Of a stretch of DNA of 9,145 nt, positions 1-5,774 are shown in pieces. Origin of the DNA: Propionibacteriaceae bacterium (lineage in GTDB: Bacteria; Actinomycetota; Actinomycetes; Propionibacteriales; Propionibacteriaceae). The notes under the pieces were generated by a model, which was not told the DNA's origin, did no database searches, and was given only the letters and a program-made list of their open reading frames with translations. How positions within the stretch are numbered: the stretch's first letter is position 1; each line of letters begins with the position of its first letter. The position numbers were made by a program, and so were the translations under genes. The stretch lies in assembly GCA_009781325.1 (NCBI GenBank), contig WQYJ01000072.1:1-9145 (forward strand), written 5' to 3'.

Positions 1-1
1 A

Positions 2-172
2 TTAGGGAACATTCTTGAGGCTGTCACCGCGCGTCAGCCTGAGTTAACTCAGGTCTGTTCCGACTTCCTGGATTCAATCCCAGCCACATTAGAAGCAGTT
101 GGGTACCCGGATCTCCGTAGCCCCTACCTCGTAATGCGCACTCCTAGCAATGAGCTTGCGGAAGAAGAATGA
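2..172 (+). CDS. 3' end of an unrecognised gene (partial)
   Basis: An open frame enters from the left edge and runs 56 codons to TGA at 170-172. It has no start codon inside the window, so only the C-terminus is visible. The readable tail includes ILEAVTARQPELTQV near its beginning and LRSPYLVMRTPSN near its end, and finishes in acidic ELAEEE. Composition is that of an ordinary soluble protein, with mixed helix and no membrane segment. I do not recognise the family. The gene converges with the DUF4291 gene on the other strand, and the 147 bp between them hold only a small stem (196-201 with 207-212) with no T-run. The frame is judged coding from its balanced residue use and lack of stops, which is modest evidence for 56 codons. 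Confidence 0.5.
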   Translation, partial: LGNILEAVTARQPELTQVCSDFLDSIPATLEAVGYPDLRSPYLVMRTPSNELAEEE

Positions 173-319
173 TCCTTGATCAGACTTCGCGCGATGCTTG
201 AACGCATCAAGCCGAATCATTGGAACCGTTTCCCTGATGTTGGTCTCCTGCTGATGTTGTCCCTTGATACCGGAATATTGTCCCCTCAACTTCACGTTCT
301 CTCTGGGTTCCCGCGTTGA

Positions 320-916
320 TCAACCGTTGGCGCCTATCCTTGCACTGATTACCTGGGGTAAGGGATAGGGGTGTTCTTGCGGGAGGAGCGATGGATCGGA
401 TTCAACTTTGGGATGGAGTGTCTGGATAAAATCCGTGATGTCTTCGATTTGGACGGTCCATTCATCGACGTAGTTGGCAAGGATGTGACCACTGAGGCCG
501 ATTTGGAGAGAGCGATATGGGAGGGGCGCTCCTGTGATCGTACGTTCTGGATCCCATTGGATTCGTACAGGAGAATCTTTGAGCAAAGCTTTCCATGATT
601 GCTGACTGTCGTAGTGGTTCTCATCGAAGTGGCTGAGCACAGCTAGGCTCAAGGCTTCCTCGAAACCTTTGCGGGTCATCGTGATTGCCAGGACATGTTC
701 TTGACCCGGTTTCGTCGCCCATCCGCTTCGATACATCATCCATAGGAAAGATGGTTTGATCCAGGACATACGATGCAAACCGAAGGGAGGCACGAAGCGA
801 TTAGCTGCTATGGCTGGAATAGCAATCTCGGGACAATATGCCTGGTAGACGGTGATGGTGTCATCATCAAACACAGCCCGTACCTGATGGAGGGGATAGT
901 CAACATTTGTGCTCAT
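320..916 (-). CDS. DUF4291 family protein
   Basis: A complete 198-aa protein, close to the usual length of the DUF4291 family, whose function is not established. Family hallmarks appear in order: QVRAVFDDDTITVYQAY near residues 11-27, ANRFVPPFGLHRMSWIKPSF at about 38-57, then LWMMYRSGWATKPGQEHVLA, and later VRIQWDPER and PLPYRSLQIGLSG. The tail has the family-like VDEWTVQIEDIT segment. It is soluble, with no signal peptide or membrane helix. The ATG at 914-916 is preceded only by a weak purine stretch (AGAAGA). It stands alone between a convergent gene fragment and the repeat-bearing gap before the toxin gene. DUF4291 genes often sit among accessory genes, but nothing here shows its role. Family assignment is from recognition of the conserved segments. 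Confidence 0.87.
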   Translation of the reverse strand: MSTNVDYPLHQVRAVFDDDTITVYQAYCPEIAIPAIAANRFVPPFGLHRMSWIKPSFLWMMYRSGWATKPGQEHVLAITMTRKGFEEALSLAVLSHFDENHYDSQQSWKALLKDSPVRIQWDPERTITGAPLPYRSLQIGLSGHILANYVDEWTVQIEDITDFIQTLHPKVESDPSLLPQEHPYPLPQVISARIGANG

Positions 917-972
917 GATTCTTCTAGCTTAGCGGGCATGCCCAGGGGCTGGTTGGTGTGTCAGGGATTCAA

Positions 973-1001
973 CGTGCCAGAGGGCCTGGCCCCATGGCAT
1001 G
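973..1001 (+). repeat. Palindromic intergenic repeat, copy B
   Basis: A compact hairpin lies in the gap between DUF4291 and the toxin gene. The outer stem is CGTGCCA (973-979) with TGGCATG (995-1001), including one G-T wobble. The inner stem is GGGC with GCCC around a tiny loop. There is no T-run, so it does not look like an intrinsic terminator. It shares its outer arms with the inverted copy at 3487-3516 and its core with 4585-4606. It resembles a REP-type interspersed element. Confidence 0.6.
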
Positions 1002-1012
1002 GGACCCAGATC

Positions 1013-1036
1013 GTGCCATTTGAACAGGCCCGCATG
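1013..1036 (+). repeat. Palindromic intergenic repeat, copy C (degenerate)
   Basis: A second copy begins 11 bp after copy B, in the same orientation. It starts CGTGCCA and continues with TTGAACAGGCCCGCATGG. Allowing small gaps, it matches the reverse complement of 3487-3516 at most positions, more closely than it matches copy B. The right arm is altered, so the outer stem is weaker than in the other copies. Confidence 0.5.
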
Positions 1037-1062
1037 GTGTTCCAACTCACATGGACGACTTG

Positions 1063-1356
1063 TCACAAGTGCTGATGATAATCCTGAGCTCCATGCAACA
1101 CCCGAAGGACTGACACTTCATTGTCGGCGACACGAACTCGGAAGAATATGCGATAGCGCCTATATACATGAAGTCGAATACCGGTGTCTTCATATCCGGA
1201 GACAAGCGGAAAGGCTTCTGGAAATACACTTAGGACTTCCGTAGCCTTCCTCAATTCATGCATGAAAGAAATAGCTCGTGTTGGATTGTCTTGAGCAATG
1301 TAGTCACCGATTCTTAGCATGTCATTCTTGGCAATTGGAAGAATGATGACCTTCAT
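1063..1356 (-). CDS. parE: ParE/RelE-superfamily toxin
   Basis: A 97-aa type II toxin of the ParE/RelE fold. ParE members poison DNA gyrase and RelE members cleave mRNA on the ribosome; the sequence alone does not decide which. Support comes from the N-terminal strand VIILPIAKNDM, the two-helix segment through DYIAQDNPTRAISFMHELRK, and the C-terminal block RLHVYRRYRIFFRVRV followed by VSVLRVLHGAQDYHQHL. The last block is the classic ParE-like ending with Arg, His and the VLHGAQD motif. The start ATG (1354-1356) overlaps the antitoxin stop as ATGA, so the two genes are translationally coupled, antitoxin first. Length is normal and no key segment is missing, so the toxin is probably functional. 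Confidence 0.9.
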   Translation of the reverse strand: MKVIILPIAKNDMLRIGDYIAQDNPTRAISFMHELRKATEVLSVFPEAFPLVSGYEDTGIRLHVYRRYRIFFRVRVADNEVSVLRVLHGAQDYHQHL

Positions 1357-1613
1357 CAGGCACCAATCATCGCTGAATACCTTGCCTCAAGCTGATCAAA
1401 GACCAACTGAGCTGGTTCACCTTTGTGATCCCGTTCTTCAACCAACGCTTGGTCCAATGCTGCACAGAGGAGCGCACGTTCACGTTCGCGGTCCTGAACA
1501 AGCCGTACTCCTTCGCGAAGAACTTCACTCTTCGATCCGTATCGCCCCTGGGCGACAAGATCGGTGACATATCCCTCGAGACTTGAACCAAGTTCAGCGC
1601 TAATCATAGCCAT
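1356..1613 (-). CDS. parD: ParD-family ribbon-helix-helix antitoxin
   Basis: An 85-aa antitoxin. The N-terminal strand MISAELGSSLEGYVTDLV, the turn AQGRYGSKSEVLREGVRL and the following helix form the ribbon-helix-helix DNA-binding dimer of ParD (CC2985-type) proteins. The acidic C-terminal half, ending FDQLEARYSAMIGA, would wrap the toxin. Antitoxin-toxin complexes of this type normally repress their own promoter, and direct repeats suitable for this lie immediately upstream. Two starts are possible: ATG at 1611-1613 or ATG at 1605-1607, two codons later. No Shine-Dalgarno sequence precedes either. A predicted promoter would begin transcription about at 1607, so a leaderless start there is plausible. 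The stop overlaps the toxin start by one base. Confidence 0.9.
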   Translation of the reverse strand: MAMISAELGSSLEGYVTDLVAQGRYGSKSEVLREGVRLVQDRERERALLCAALDQALVEERDHKGEPAQLVFDQLEARYSAMIGA

Positions 1614-1643
1614 AATCTAACCGTTCTTATCAATATTTATCAA
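1614..1643 (-). promoter_or_regulatory. parDE promoter with direct-repeat operator
   Basis: On the minus strand TTGATAA occurs twice (1637-1643 and 1627-1633), exactly one helical turn apart, the layout expected for paired RHH dimers. TTGATA (1638-1643) also resembles a -35 box, and TAGATT (1614-1619) a -10 box, with an 18-bp spacer. The -10 abuts the first ATG, so the predicted transcription start falls near the second ATG at 1607. The repeats are seen; promoter and operator roles are inferred. Confidence 0.45.
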
Positions 1644-1806
1644 GTGATTCTTCTGACACTGTCCTTTGTTTCTTCTCACTTGGGTCTTGCTTTGCAGCAT
1701 CAACACACAAATGTCATCAAGAGATCAGAATCTCACTGTTGAATCCAGTATCTCCCCTGCCTCCGACATTTTTTGTAGTCACATTCATGCCATGAAGATG
1801 GTTCGA

Positions 1807-1836
1807 TTGGCATATGCTGAGGCTTATCTCTATCTT
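1807..1836 (+). promoter_or_regulatory. Predicted abiE promoter
   Basis: TTGGCA (1807-1812) differs from the -35 consensus at one base. TATCTT (1831-1836) matches the -10 consensus at four of six, with an 18-bp spacer. The transcription start would fall at about 1843, inside the inverted repeat that follows, giving a short leader to the abiEi ATG at 1871. Confidence 0.5.
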
Positions 1837-1840
1837 GCGG

Positions 1841-1863
1841 ATTCTCACGTTTAATGTGAGAAT
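1841..1863 (+). promoter_or_regulatory. Inverted-repeat operator of abiE
   Basis: A perfect 8-bp inverted repeat, ATTCTCAC and GTGAGAAT, is separated by 7 bp (23 bp in all). It spans the predicted transcription start and ends 7 bp before the abiEi ATG. AbiEi antitoxins are known to repress their own operon by binding inverted repeats in the promoter, so this is the natural operator. A loose half-site (TCTCAC, 1731-1736) lies about 100 bp upstream. Confidence 0.65.
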
Positions 1864-1870
1864 AGATCAT

Positions 1871-2680
1871 ATGTCGATTAGTTCGCCTGAGGTAACCCGT
1901 GTACGCGCTGCCCAATCTGCGGATTGGGCCCTGTCGCGCGGAAAGGCATCGCTGACCACCAGTGAGGTAGCAGACTTACTAGGGGTTCCAGTCTCTCAAG
2001 TCCCCCAGCGCCTGATGGTGCCTAAGCAGCGTGGTGAGTGGATTGCGCCTGCACGAGGCTTGTGGGTTCCCGTACCACCAGAATTTCGGGGTTGGAACGG
2101 GTCACCCGCAGTCGAGTTCATCTCTGCGCTCATGGCTCACTTGAATGTGAGCTACTATGTGGGTTGGCTTGCAGCAGCGGCGACTTATGGTGCAACTCAC
2201 CAAGCAGCACAGGTGACTAATATCGCTACATCGCGGCTCGTCCGAGATCGCACAATTGGAAGAGCAGATCTGCATTTCCATACCCGTGACAACATCACCC
2301 GCCTACCCACGAGGCAGTTGATGTCTCGTAGCGGAGCGTACCTAGTCTCCACTCCTGAGGTGACAGCACTAGACCTAGCCACCGATCTCACCCTGGCTGG
2401 TGGCCTTGATAATGCAGCGACTGTCATTGTTGACTTGGCAAATGAGGTCGGGCTGACAGACGAGACCCTCGTCAGCCTTGGCGACCTTTACCCAGATGCC
2501 AGTATTCGCCGGGTTGGCTGGATCATCGAGGAGCATACCGACTACAGGCTTGATGTCGTCGCGAGAAGGGTTGCTGATGGTTCACAAAGCCCAGCCCGTC
2601 TTCATCCGAGACTGGCACTCAGCGGAGCTCTGGACTCTAGGTGGAAACTACGGTTGAACACAGGCGTAGAGGTAGAGTGA
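1871..2680 (+). CDS. abiEi: AbiEi antitoxin (type IV TA / abortive infection)
   Basis: A 269-aa antitoxin and autorepressor of the AbiE system. The N-terminal 60-70 residues form a winged helix (SLTTSEVADLLGVPVSQVPQ, then a wing with WIAPARGLWVPVP). The rest is the AbiEi C-terminal domain, with YYVGWLAAAATYGATHQAAQ and later YLVSTPEVTALDLA typical of the family. I chose ATG 1871 over the upstream in-frame ATG at 1814. The longer form would read through the predicted -10 box and operator, and its extra residues look non-coding. Family proteins are of comparable length. The gene lies 3 bp upstream of abiEii, in one operon. AbiEi represses the promoter and antagonises AbiEii without stable binding in the studied systems. 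Confidence 0.88.
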   Translation: MSISSPEVTRVRAAQSADWALSRGKASLTTSEVADLLGVPVSQVPQRLMVPKQRGEWIAPARGLWVPVPPEFRGWNGSPAVEFISALMAHLNVSYYVGWLAAAATYGATHQAAQVTNIATSRLVRDRTIGRADLHFHTRDNITRLPTRQLMSRSGAYLVSTPEVTALDLATDLTLAGGLDNAATVIVDLANEVGLTDETLVSLGDLYPDASIRRVGWIIEEHTDYRLDVVARRVADGSQSPARLHPRLALSGALDSRWKLRLNTGVEVE

Positions 2681-2683
2681 CCC

Positions 2684-3460
2684 ATGTTGTCCGTTAATGA
2701 CATTGCAGTCTGGGGTATCACCCATCCATGGGCTAACGCTGACCAAGTCGAACAAGACCTGCTACTTTCCCGCTCCATGTGCGCCATCGCTGAGCATCCA
2801 TACCTGGGGTCTGAGCTACTTTTCAGAGGCGGCACGGCTCTGCATAAGCTCCATCTACCTCAGTCACTTCGTTACAGCGAGGATCTGGACTATGTACGCA
2901 CAACAATGGGTGGAATTGCCCCACTCACCGGAGCACTGCTCGACTTGGGCCAAGACCTTGGCTTCCAGGTCAAGTCCAAGATCTCCGAATACCCAAAGGT
3001 TTTTTGGCGTACGACAAGTCAAGCTGGTAATCCGCTTCGCCTCAAAATTGAGGTCAACACCTACGAGCGCTCACCTGCCATGCCTGCTATCCACATTCCC
3101 TTCAACGTCAACTCCCCATGGTGGACGGGAGGAGCCGAAATTGGCACATTTCAACTCCCAGAACTCATCGCTACCAAGCTGAGAGCGCTCTACCAAGGCT
3201 CTAAAGGCCGGGACTTGTTCGACATCTGGCTCGCACTCACCATGACCGCCCTTGACCCAACCCAAGTTCTGACAGCCTTTCCACTGTATAGACCTACTGG
3301 CAATACGAGCGACAGAGCCATAACGAATCTGCAAGCGAAACTCGCAACTCCCGATTTTCGATACGATCTTGACCAACTCGCCAACCAATCACCTGTCACA
3401 TATGATCCCTACGAGGCGGGGAAGATAGTCACAAAAGCGCTTCTGAGCCAAATCTCCTAA
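2684..3460 (+). CDS. abiEii: AbiEii nucleotidyltransferase toxin
   Basis: A 258-aa toxin of the AbiEii/DUF1814 family, polymerase-beta-like nucleotidyltransferases. Studied relatives such as MenT and AbiEii block growth, MenT by adding nucleotides to tRNA; the substrate here is unknown. All four family motifs are present. Motif I is FRGGTALHKL (47-56). Motif II is YSEDLDYV (64-71) with the metal-binding Asp pair. Motif III is KIEVN (121-125). Motif IV is LIATKLRAL, then GSKGRDLFDIW (from about 161 to 182). No catalytic residue is missing, so the toxin should be active. The ATG follows the abiEi stop by 3 bp, with AGAGG and GTAGAG upstream as possible ribosome sites. The minus-strand repeat copy at 3487-3516 follows its stop. 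Confidence 0.92.
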   Translation: MLSVNDIAVWGITHPWANADQVEQDLLLSRSMCAIAEHPYLGSELLFRGGTALHKLHLPQSLRYSEDLDYVRTTMGGIAPLTGALLDLGQDLGFQVKSKISEYPKVFWRTTSQAGNPLRLKIEVNTYERSPAMPAIHIPFNVNSPWWTGGAEIGTFQLPELIATKLRALYQGSKGRDLFDIWLALTMTALDPTQVLTAFPLYRPTGNTSDRAITNLQAKLATPDFRYDLDQLANQSPVTYDPYEAGKIVTKALLSQIS

Positions 3461-3486
3461 CTGGAAGAGCCTGTGGACAAAACGTG

Positions 3487-3516
3487 CATGCCATGGGGCC
3501 GGTTCAATCTGGCACG
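3487..3516 (-). repeat. Palindromic intergenic repeat, copy A (inverted)
   Basis: Read on the minus strand this starts CGTGCCAGATTGAAC and ends GGCCCCATGGCATG, with the same outer arms (CGTGCCA and TGGCATG) as copy B. The inner part matches copy C. It lies 26 bp after the abiEii stop and points opposite to copies B and C, so the toxin-antitoxin block sits between inverted copies. Confidence 0.6.
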
Positions 3517-3519
3517 ACC

Positions 3520-3550
3520 TTGCCTCATTGTCTGACTTGCATGTCATACT
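3520..3550 (+). promoter_or_regulatory. Predicted promoter of the riboswitch transcript
   Basis: CATACT (3545-3550) is preceded directly by TGT, giving an extended -10 element, with TTGCCT (3520-3525) as a weak -35 at 19 bp. Transcription would start close to 3556, just where the first riboswitch stem begins. This match between predicted start and RNA fold is the best support, as the boxes themselves are weak. Confidence 0.4.
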
Positions 3551-3554
3551 AAGA

Positions 3555-3675
3555 TCAGGTCAAGAGTGACGGTCGCCAATCCTCTGGAGTTGGCCGTCCG
3601 GCAACCGACACCCGCGTCGGTGCCTTCCAGGGAAGACCTGGCCGTGGGCAACCGCTGCACGGTCACGCGGGGTCC
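3555..3675 (+). promoter_or_regulatory. SAM riboswitch, SAM-IV or SAM-I/IV type
   Basis: The leader folds like the SAM-I/SAM-IV superfamily. P1 is CAGGTC (3556-3561) with GACCTG (3635-3640). P2 is GACG (3568-3571) with CGTC (3595-3598), then GCCAA (3575-3579) with TTGGC (3590-3594). P3 is ACCGAC (3604-3609) with GTCGGT (3616-3621). Core signatures are CAAGAG after P1, CGGCAACC before P3 and GGTGCC after it. Pseudoknot 1 joins loop P2 CTGGAG (3584-3589) to TTCCAG (3625-3630). A hairpin outside P1 pairs GCCGTG (3641-3646) with CACGGT (3658-3663). Pseudoknot 2 joins loop P3 CCCGC (3611-3615) to GCGGG (3667-3671). A hairpin 3' of P1 plus the P3-loop pseudoknot is the SAM-IV arrangement, unlike SAM-I. 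S-adenosylmethionine binding normally lowers expression of the downstream gene. Confidence 0.82.
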
Positions 3676-3700
3676 GGTCAGGATCCCTGACTGAGAGAGG
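3669..3700 (+). promoter_or_regulatory. Possible expression platform and ribosome site
   Basis: Two hairpins compete here. GGGGTCC (3669-3675) can pair with GGATCCC (3681-3687, one G-T), which would consume the strand needed for pseudoknot 2. Alternatively GTCAGG (3677-3682) pairs with CCTGAC (3686-3691) while pseudoknot 2 is kept. That second stem ends only 3 nt before the ribosome site GAGAGG (3695-3700). No U-run follows, so control at translation is more likely than termination. The pairings are seen; the mechanism is inferred. Confidence 0.45.
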
Positions 3701-3706
3701 CATACC

Positions 3707-4618
3707 ATGCCACAGAACTCCCCTCAGGCGATGAAGTTATCGGCAAAAACCATTCTCCTGCTCGCTCCCATGGTTGATAGTCGCACGGGTGTAAACCTGG
3801 CTGGAGTCGAGCTGCGACCATCTGATTCCCCAGTGATCCTCCACATCCCACATGCCGGACTTGCCTGGCCAGATGACGGTACGCAGTTCCCCGACTACCG
3901 GCGGCTAGCGTACGAGATGAGGCTCATGGCTGACCTCCATGTTGATCACATCGCTAGGATTGTGGATCGCCTTCTTTGTGAACGCGGCGCCGCACCTGCG
4001 AATCGATTCGCGAACCGCCTGTCCCGGGTGGCTATGGACCCCGAGCGGTTCGATGATGACACCGAAGAGATGAACCAGGTCGGCATGGGTGTGGTGTATG
4101 AGCGTACTCACACCGGGCGCCCGCTCTATACCGCAGGGCTCTCCCCTGCTGACATAACCCGCCGCAAGCAGTTGTGGCATCAGCCCTACTCACAGGCATT
4201 ATCCGACTTAGTCGACCAGACTTTGTCGCAGTACGGTCGGTGTCTGATCATCGACTTGCACTCGTACTCAGTTAAGCCGCTGGCTTGTGAGTTGCATAAA
4301 AGTCAGAGTCGGCCTGAGGTCTGCCTAGGGTACGACCCATTCCACGATCCTGCTATTGATCATGCCGAGCATGTTTTCCGCAGCCATGGTTACACGGTTG
4401 CTCGAAACCAGCCTTATCAAGGTTCGTACGTACCGCTGAAGCACTGGAAGAGCACACCCGAAGTGGTCTCGCTCATGGTGGAGATTCGCAAGGATCAGTA
4501 CCTTAGTGACGGCCTGGTCAGCCCAGTTGGTGTACTACGGATCGCAACAGCCATTGCTGACCATATTGAGTCTTGGCAGAACATGCTAGAGGGCCTGGCC
4601 CTATGGGATATAAGTTGA
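3707..4618 (+). CDS. N-formylglutamate amidohydrolase family protein
   Basis: A 303-aa enzyme of the FGase family (HutG type), metal-dependent hydrolases that release formate from N-formylglutamate. Family landmarks appear in order: VILHIPHAGL (44-53) for the usual LHxPHSG, then LMADLHVDHIARIVD, RLSRVAMDPERFDDD for the conserved substrate-contact block, CLIIDLHSYSVKP with the Asp-His pair, NQPYQGSYVPLKH, and SLMVEIRKDQYL with the conserved Glu-Ile-Arg. Length is slightly above family size. The first 35 residues precede the conserved core and are not a convincing signal peptide. ATG 3707 is chosen for GAGAGG six bases upstream. No histidine-degradation gene is nearby; instead a SAM-type riboswitch precedes it. 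The true substrate may therefore be a different N-formyl or N-acyl compound, perhaps a methionine derivative, which is inference. Confidence 0.85.
   Translation: MPQNSPQAMKLSAKTILLLAPMVDSRTGVNLAGVELRPSDSPVILHIPHAGLAWPDDGTQFPDYRRLAYEMRLMADLHVDHIARIVDRLLCERGAAPANRFANRLSRVAMDPERFDDDTEEMNQVGMGVVYERTHTGRPLYTAGLSPADITRRKQLWHQPYSQALSDLVDQTLSQYGRCLIIDLHSYSVKPLACELHKSQSRPEVCLGYDPFHDPAIDHAEHVFRSHGYTVARNQPYQGSYVPLKHWKSTPEVVSLMVEIRKDQYLSDGLVSPVGVLRIATAIADHIESWQNMLEGLALWDIS
4585..4606 (+). repeat. Repeat-like segment at the amidohydrolase 3' end (copy D)
   Basis: These 22 bp match 976-997 at 20 positions, including the core GAGGGCCTGGCCC. The segment encodes part of the final residues of the amidohydrolase (LEGLALW). 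The GGGC/GCCC hairpin falls just before the convergent gene ends at 4618 and 4627. It may be a fourth repeat copy or a chance GC palindrome. Confidence 0.3.
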
Positions 4619-4626
4619 TAGATGGG

Positions 4627-5100
4627 TCACATCGATGTATCGAAACCACCATATAGCCATGTCAGATCTGTGTCCTGCAGAATGATTGGCTCAGTAGATT
4701 GTGGGTCTCCAGTGAGGGTAATGAGCTCTGTCGAGAGTACGATCTCGAGCGGGACCGTACTTAAGTGGTCTGGTGTTTCGCAGACACCATAGGTAGCCAT
4801 CGCCTGGATCATGGGTTCCCAGTAGCGTGCCGCCGAAGCCTTGTTACCAGGTGGTACCGGCTCGTCTGGGCGAAGTGTGTTCTTGATGCCCATGAGTATT
4901 TCATCGAGGCTCATACCAAGCTGTGCCGCTGCCTTCCCGTCACCAATAAGTGCCGTGCTAAACCCACGATTAGCGTCTAGCGGGATGGCGCGACCATCAC
5001 TGATGACTGCGGTTCGCACGAGCAGTATGGAAATGCCGCCCGATCGGGAATCATAGGACTGCAGAAAGCCTTGGATGAGAATCTTCGCTACTTCTGTCAT
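4627..5100 (-). CDS. Hypothetical protein
   Basis: A 157-aa soluble protein of a family I do not recognise. It alternates helix and strand: an N-terminal helix EVAKILIQGFLQSYD, strands ISILLVRTAVIS and FSTALIGDGKAAA, helix SLDEILMGIKNTL, a proline-rich turn EPVPPGN, helix YWEPMIQAMATYG, and strands PLEIVLSTELITLTG. No signal peptide, membrane helix or metal motif is seen. I chose ATG 5100 because AGAGGT (5107-5112) lies six bases before it. An in-frame GTG at 5154 would add 18 residues but has no such site. The gene lies 89 bp downstream of the acetyltransferase on the same strand, possibly co-transcribed. Its stop is 8 bp from the convergent amidohydrolase stop. Confidence 0.72.
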   Translation of the reverse strand: MTEVAKILIQGFLQSYDSRSGGISILLVRTAVISDGRAIPLDANRGFSTALIGDGKAAAQLGMSLDEILMGIKNTLRPDEPVPPGNKASAARYWEPMIQAMATYGVCETPDHLSTVPLEIVLSTELITLTGDPQSTEPIILQDTDLTWLYGGFDTSM

Positions 5101-5189
5101 GGGCAGACCTCTTTCTTGGATGGCACCATGACTGACACTAACAGATAGTTCCACATCGGACCGGCCACATGGAATGTATCAATGCACTG

Positions 5190-5747
5190 TCACAGCAGCA
5201 TCTTTGTCATCACTGTACTGTCATAGTTGTGGGCAGGCCAGTGGATTACTTCGACATCTTGAAAACCCCAGCCATGGTACAACTCGACTAAATGCGTCGC
5301 GCATAAAGCAGTATCAAGACCAACCTGGGTAGCTCCTTGCTCTTTGGCCCACTCAAATCCTGTGTCACGCAGCCTTCTAGCCAAACCTCTCCCCCGGTAC
5401 GCCGGGTCGACAGCCATCTGGTTGAGCCACGCGATTCCTTCTTGATGAGCAGTCTGACAGACGCGACGTACGTGGGCAGGAGCCGGGAAAGCGAATGTGA
5501 TAGATGCCACGATGTGGTGGTTGTCCTCAATGAGCCAGCATGGGCCATTCCCGATTCGAGAGAGAGTCTCAGACTCATCTTGGTAGCTGGCTGTGAAGTT
5601 GAGGCCTGAATCCGCTAGTTCTGCATAGGCGCGGTGAAGGAGGTTTGTGAGCAGTGCCGCATCTTCGGATGCGAATCGCCGAATCGGAAGATCCATTGGA
5701 TTCGGTGTTATTGATCCAAGATCTGAGGCCACACTCGCAGAGTTCAT
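5190..5747 (-). CDS. GNAT family N-acetyltransferase
   Basis: A 185-aa acetyl-CoA-dependent N-acetyltransferase with the GNAT fold. Motif A is NQMAVDPAYRGRGLARRL (109-126), where the RGRGLA loop binds the pyrophosphate of acetyl-CoA. Motif B-like residues LVELYHGWGFQDVEV (153-167) follow. The N-terminal half has IRRFASEDAALLTNLLHRAY (22-41), typical of the acceptor-side helices. The acceptor substrate cannot be deduced. ATG 5747 has AAGGA about 9 bases upstream; the catalytic domain itself starts near the internal Met18. The gene begins 27 bp after the DUF4259-like pseudogene and is followed by the unrecognised 157-aa gene. All three share a strand and possibly a transcript. No residue of the cofactor site is missing. 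Confidence 0.88.
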   Translation of the reverse strand: MNSASVASDLGSITPNPMDLPIRRFASEDAALLTNLLHRAYAELADSGLNFTASYQDESETLSRIGNGPCWLIEDNHHIVASITFAFPAPAHVRRVCQTAHQEGIAWLNQMAVDPAYRGRGLARRLRDTGFEWAKEQGATQVGLDTALCATHLVELYHGWGFQDVEVIHWPAHNYDSTVMTKMLL

Positions 5748-5774
5748 GGGTCCATCCTTGCATGAGATGTCCGA

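Noticed and set aside
89..295. Minus-strand 68-codon frame overlapping the left-edge gene
   Set aside because: It lies antisense to the frame ending at 172, has no ribosome site and resembles no family; the plus-strand frame reads better.
773..1075. Plus-strand 100-codon frame
   Set aside because: Mostly antisense to the DUF4291 gene, then runs through the palindromic repeats; the residues look like translated non-coding DNA.
1666..1854. Plus-strand small frame upstream of abiEi
   Set aside because: It covers the divergent promoter region, has no ribosome site and an implausible composition.
1814..1870. Longer AbiEi start at ATG 1814
   Set aside because: It would place the predicted -10 box and the inverted-repeat operator inside the gene and add an odd hydrophobic N-terminus not expected in the family.
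3461..3554. Intrinsic terminator after abiEii
   Set aside because: The only hairpin is the repeat copy at 3487-3516, which has no following T-run on the plus strand.
3581..3700. Pairing of loop P2 CCTCT with the AGAGG of the ribosome site as the ligand-free state
   Set aside because: It would hide the ribosome site when SAM is absent, opposite to the usual SAM-off response, and it is only 5 bp over a long distance.
5101..5154. GTG 5154 as start of the unrecognised 157-aa gene
   Set aside because: It has no good ribosome site, while ATG 5100 has AGAGGT at ideal distance.
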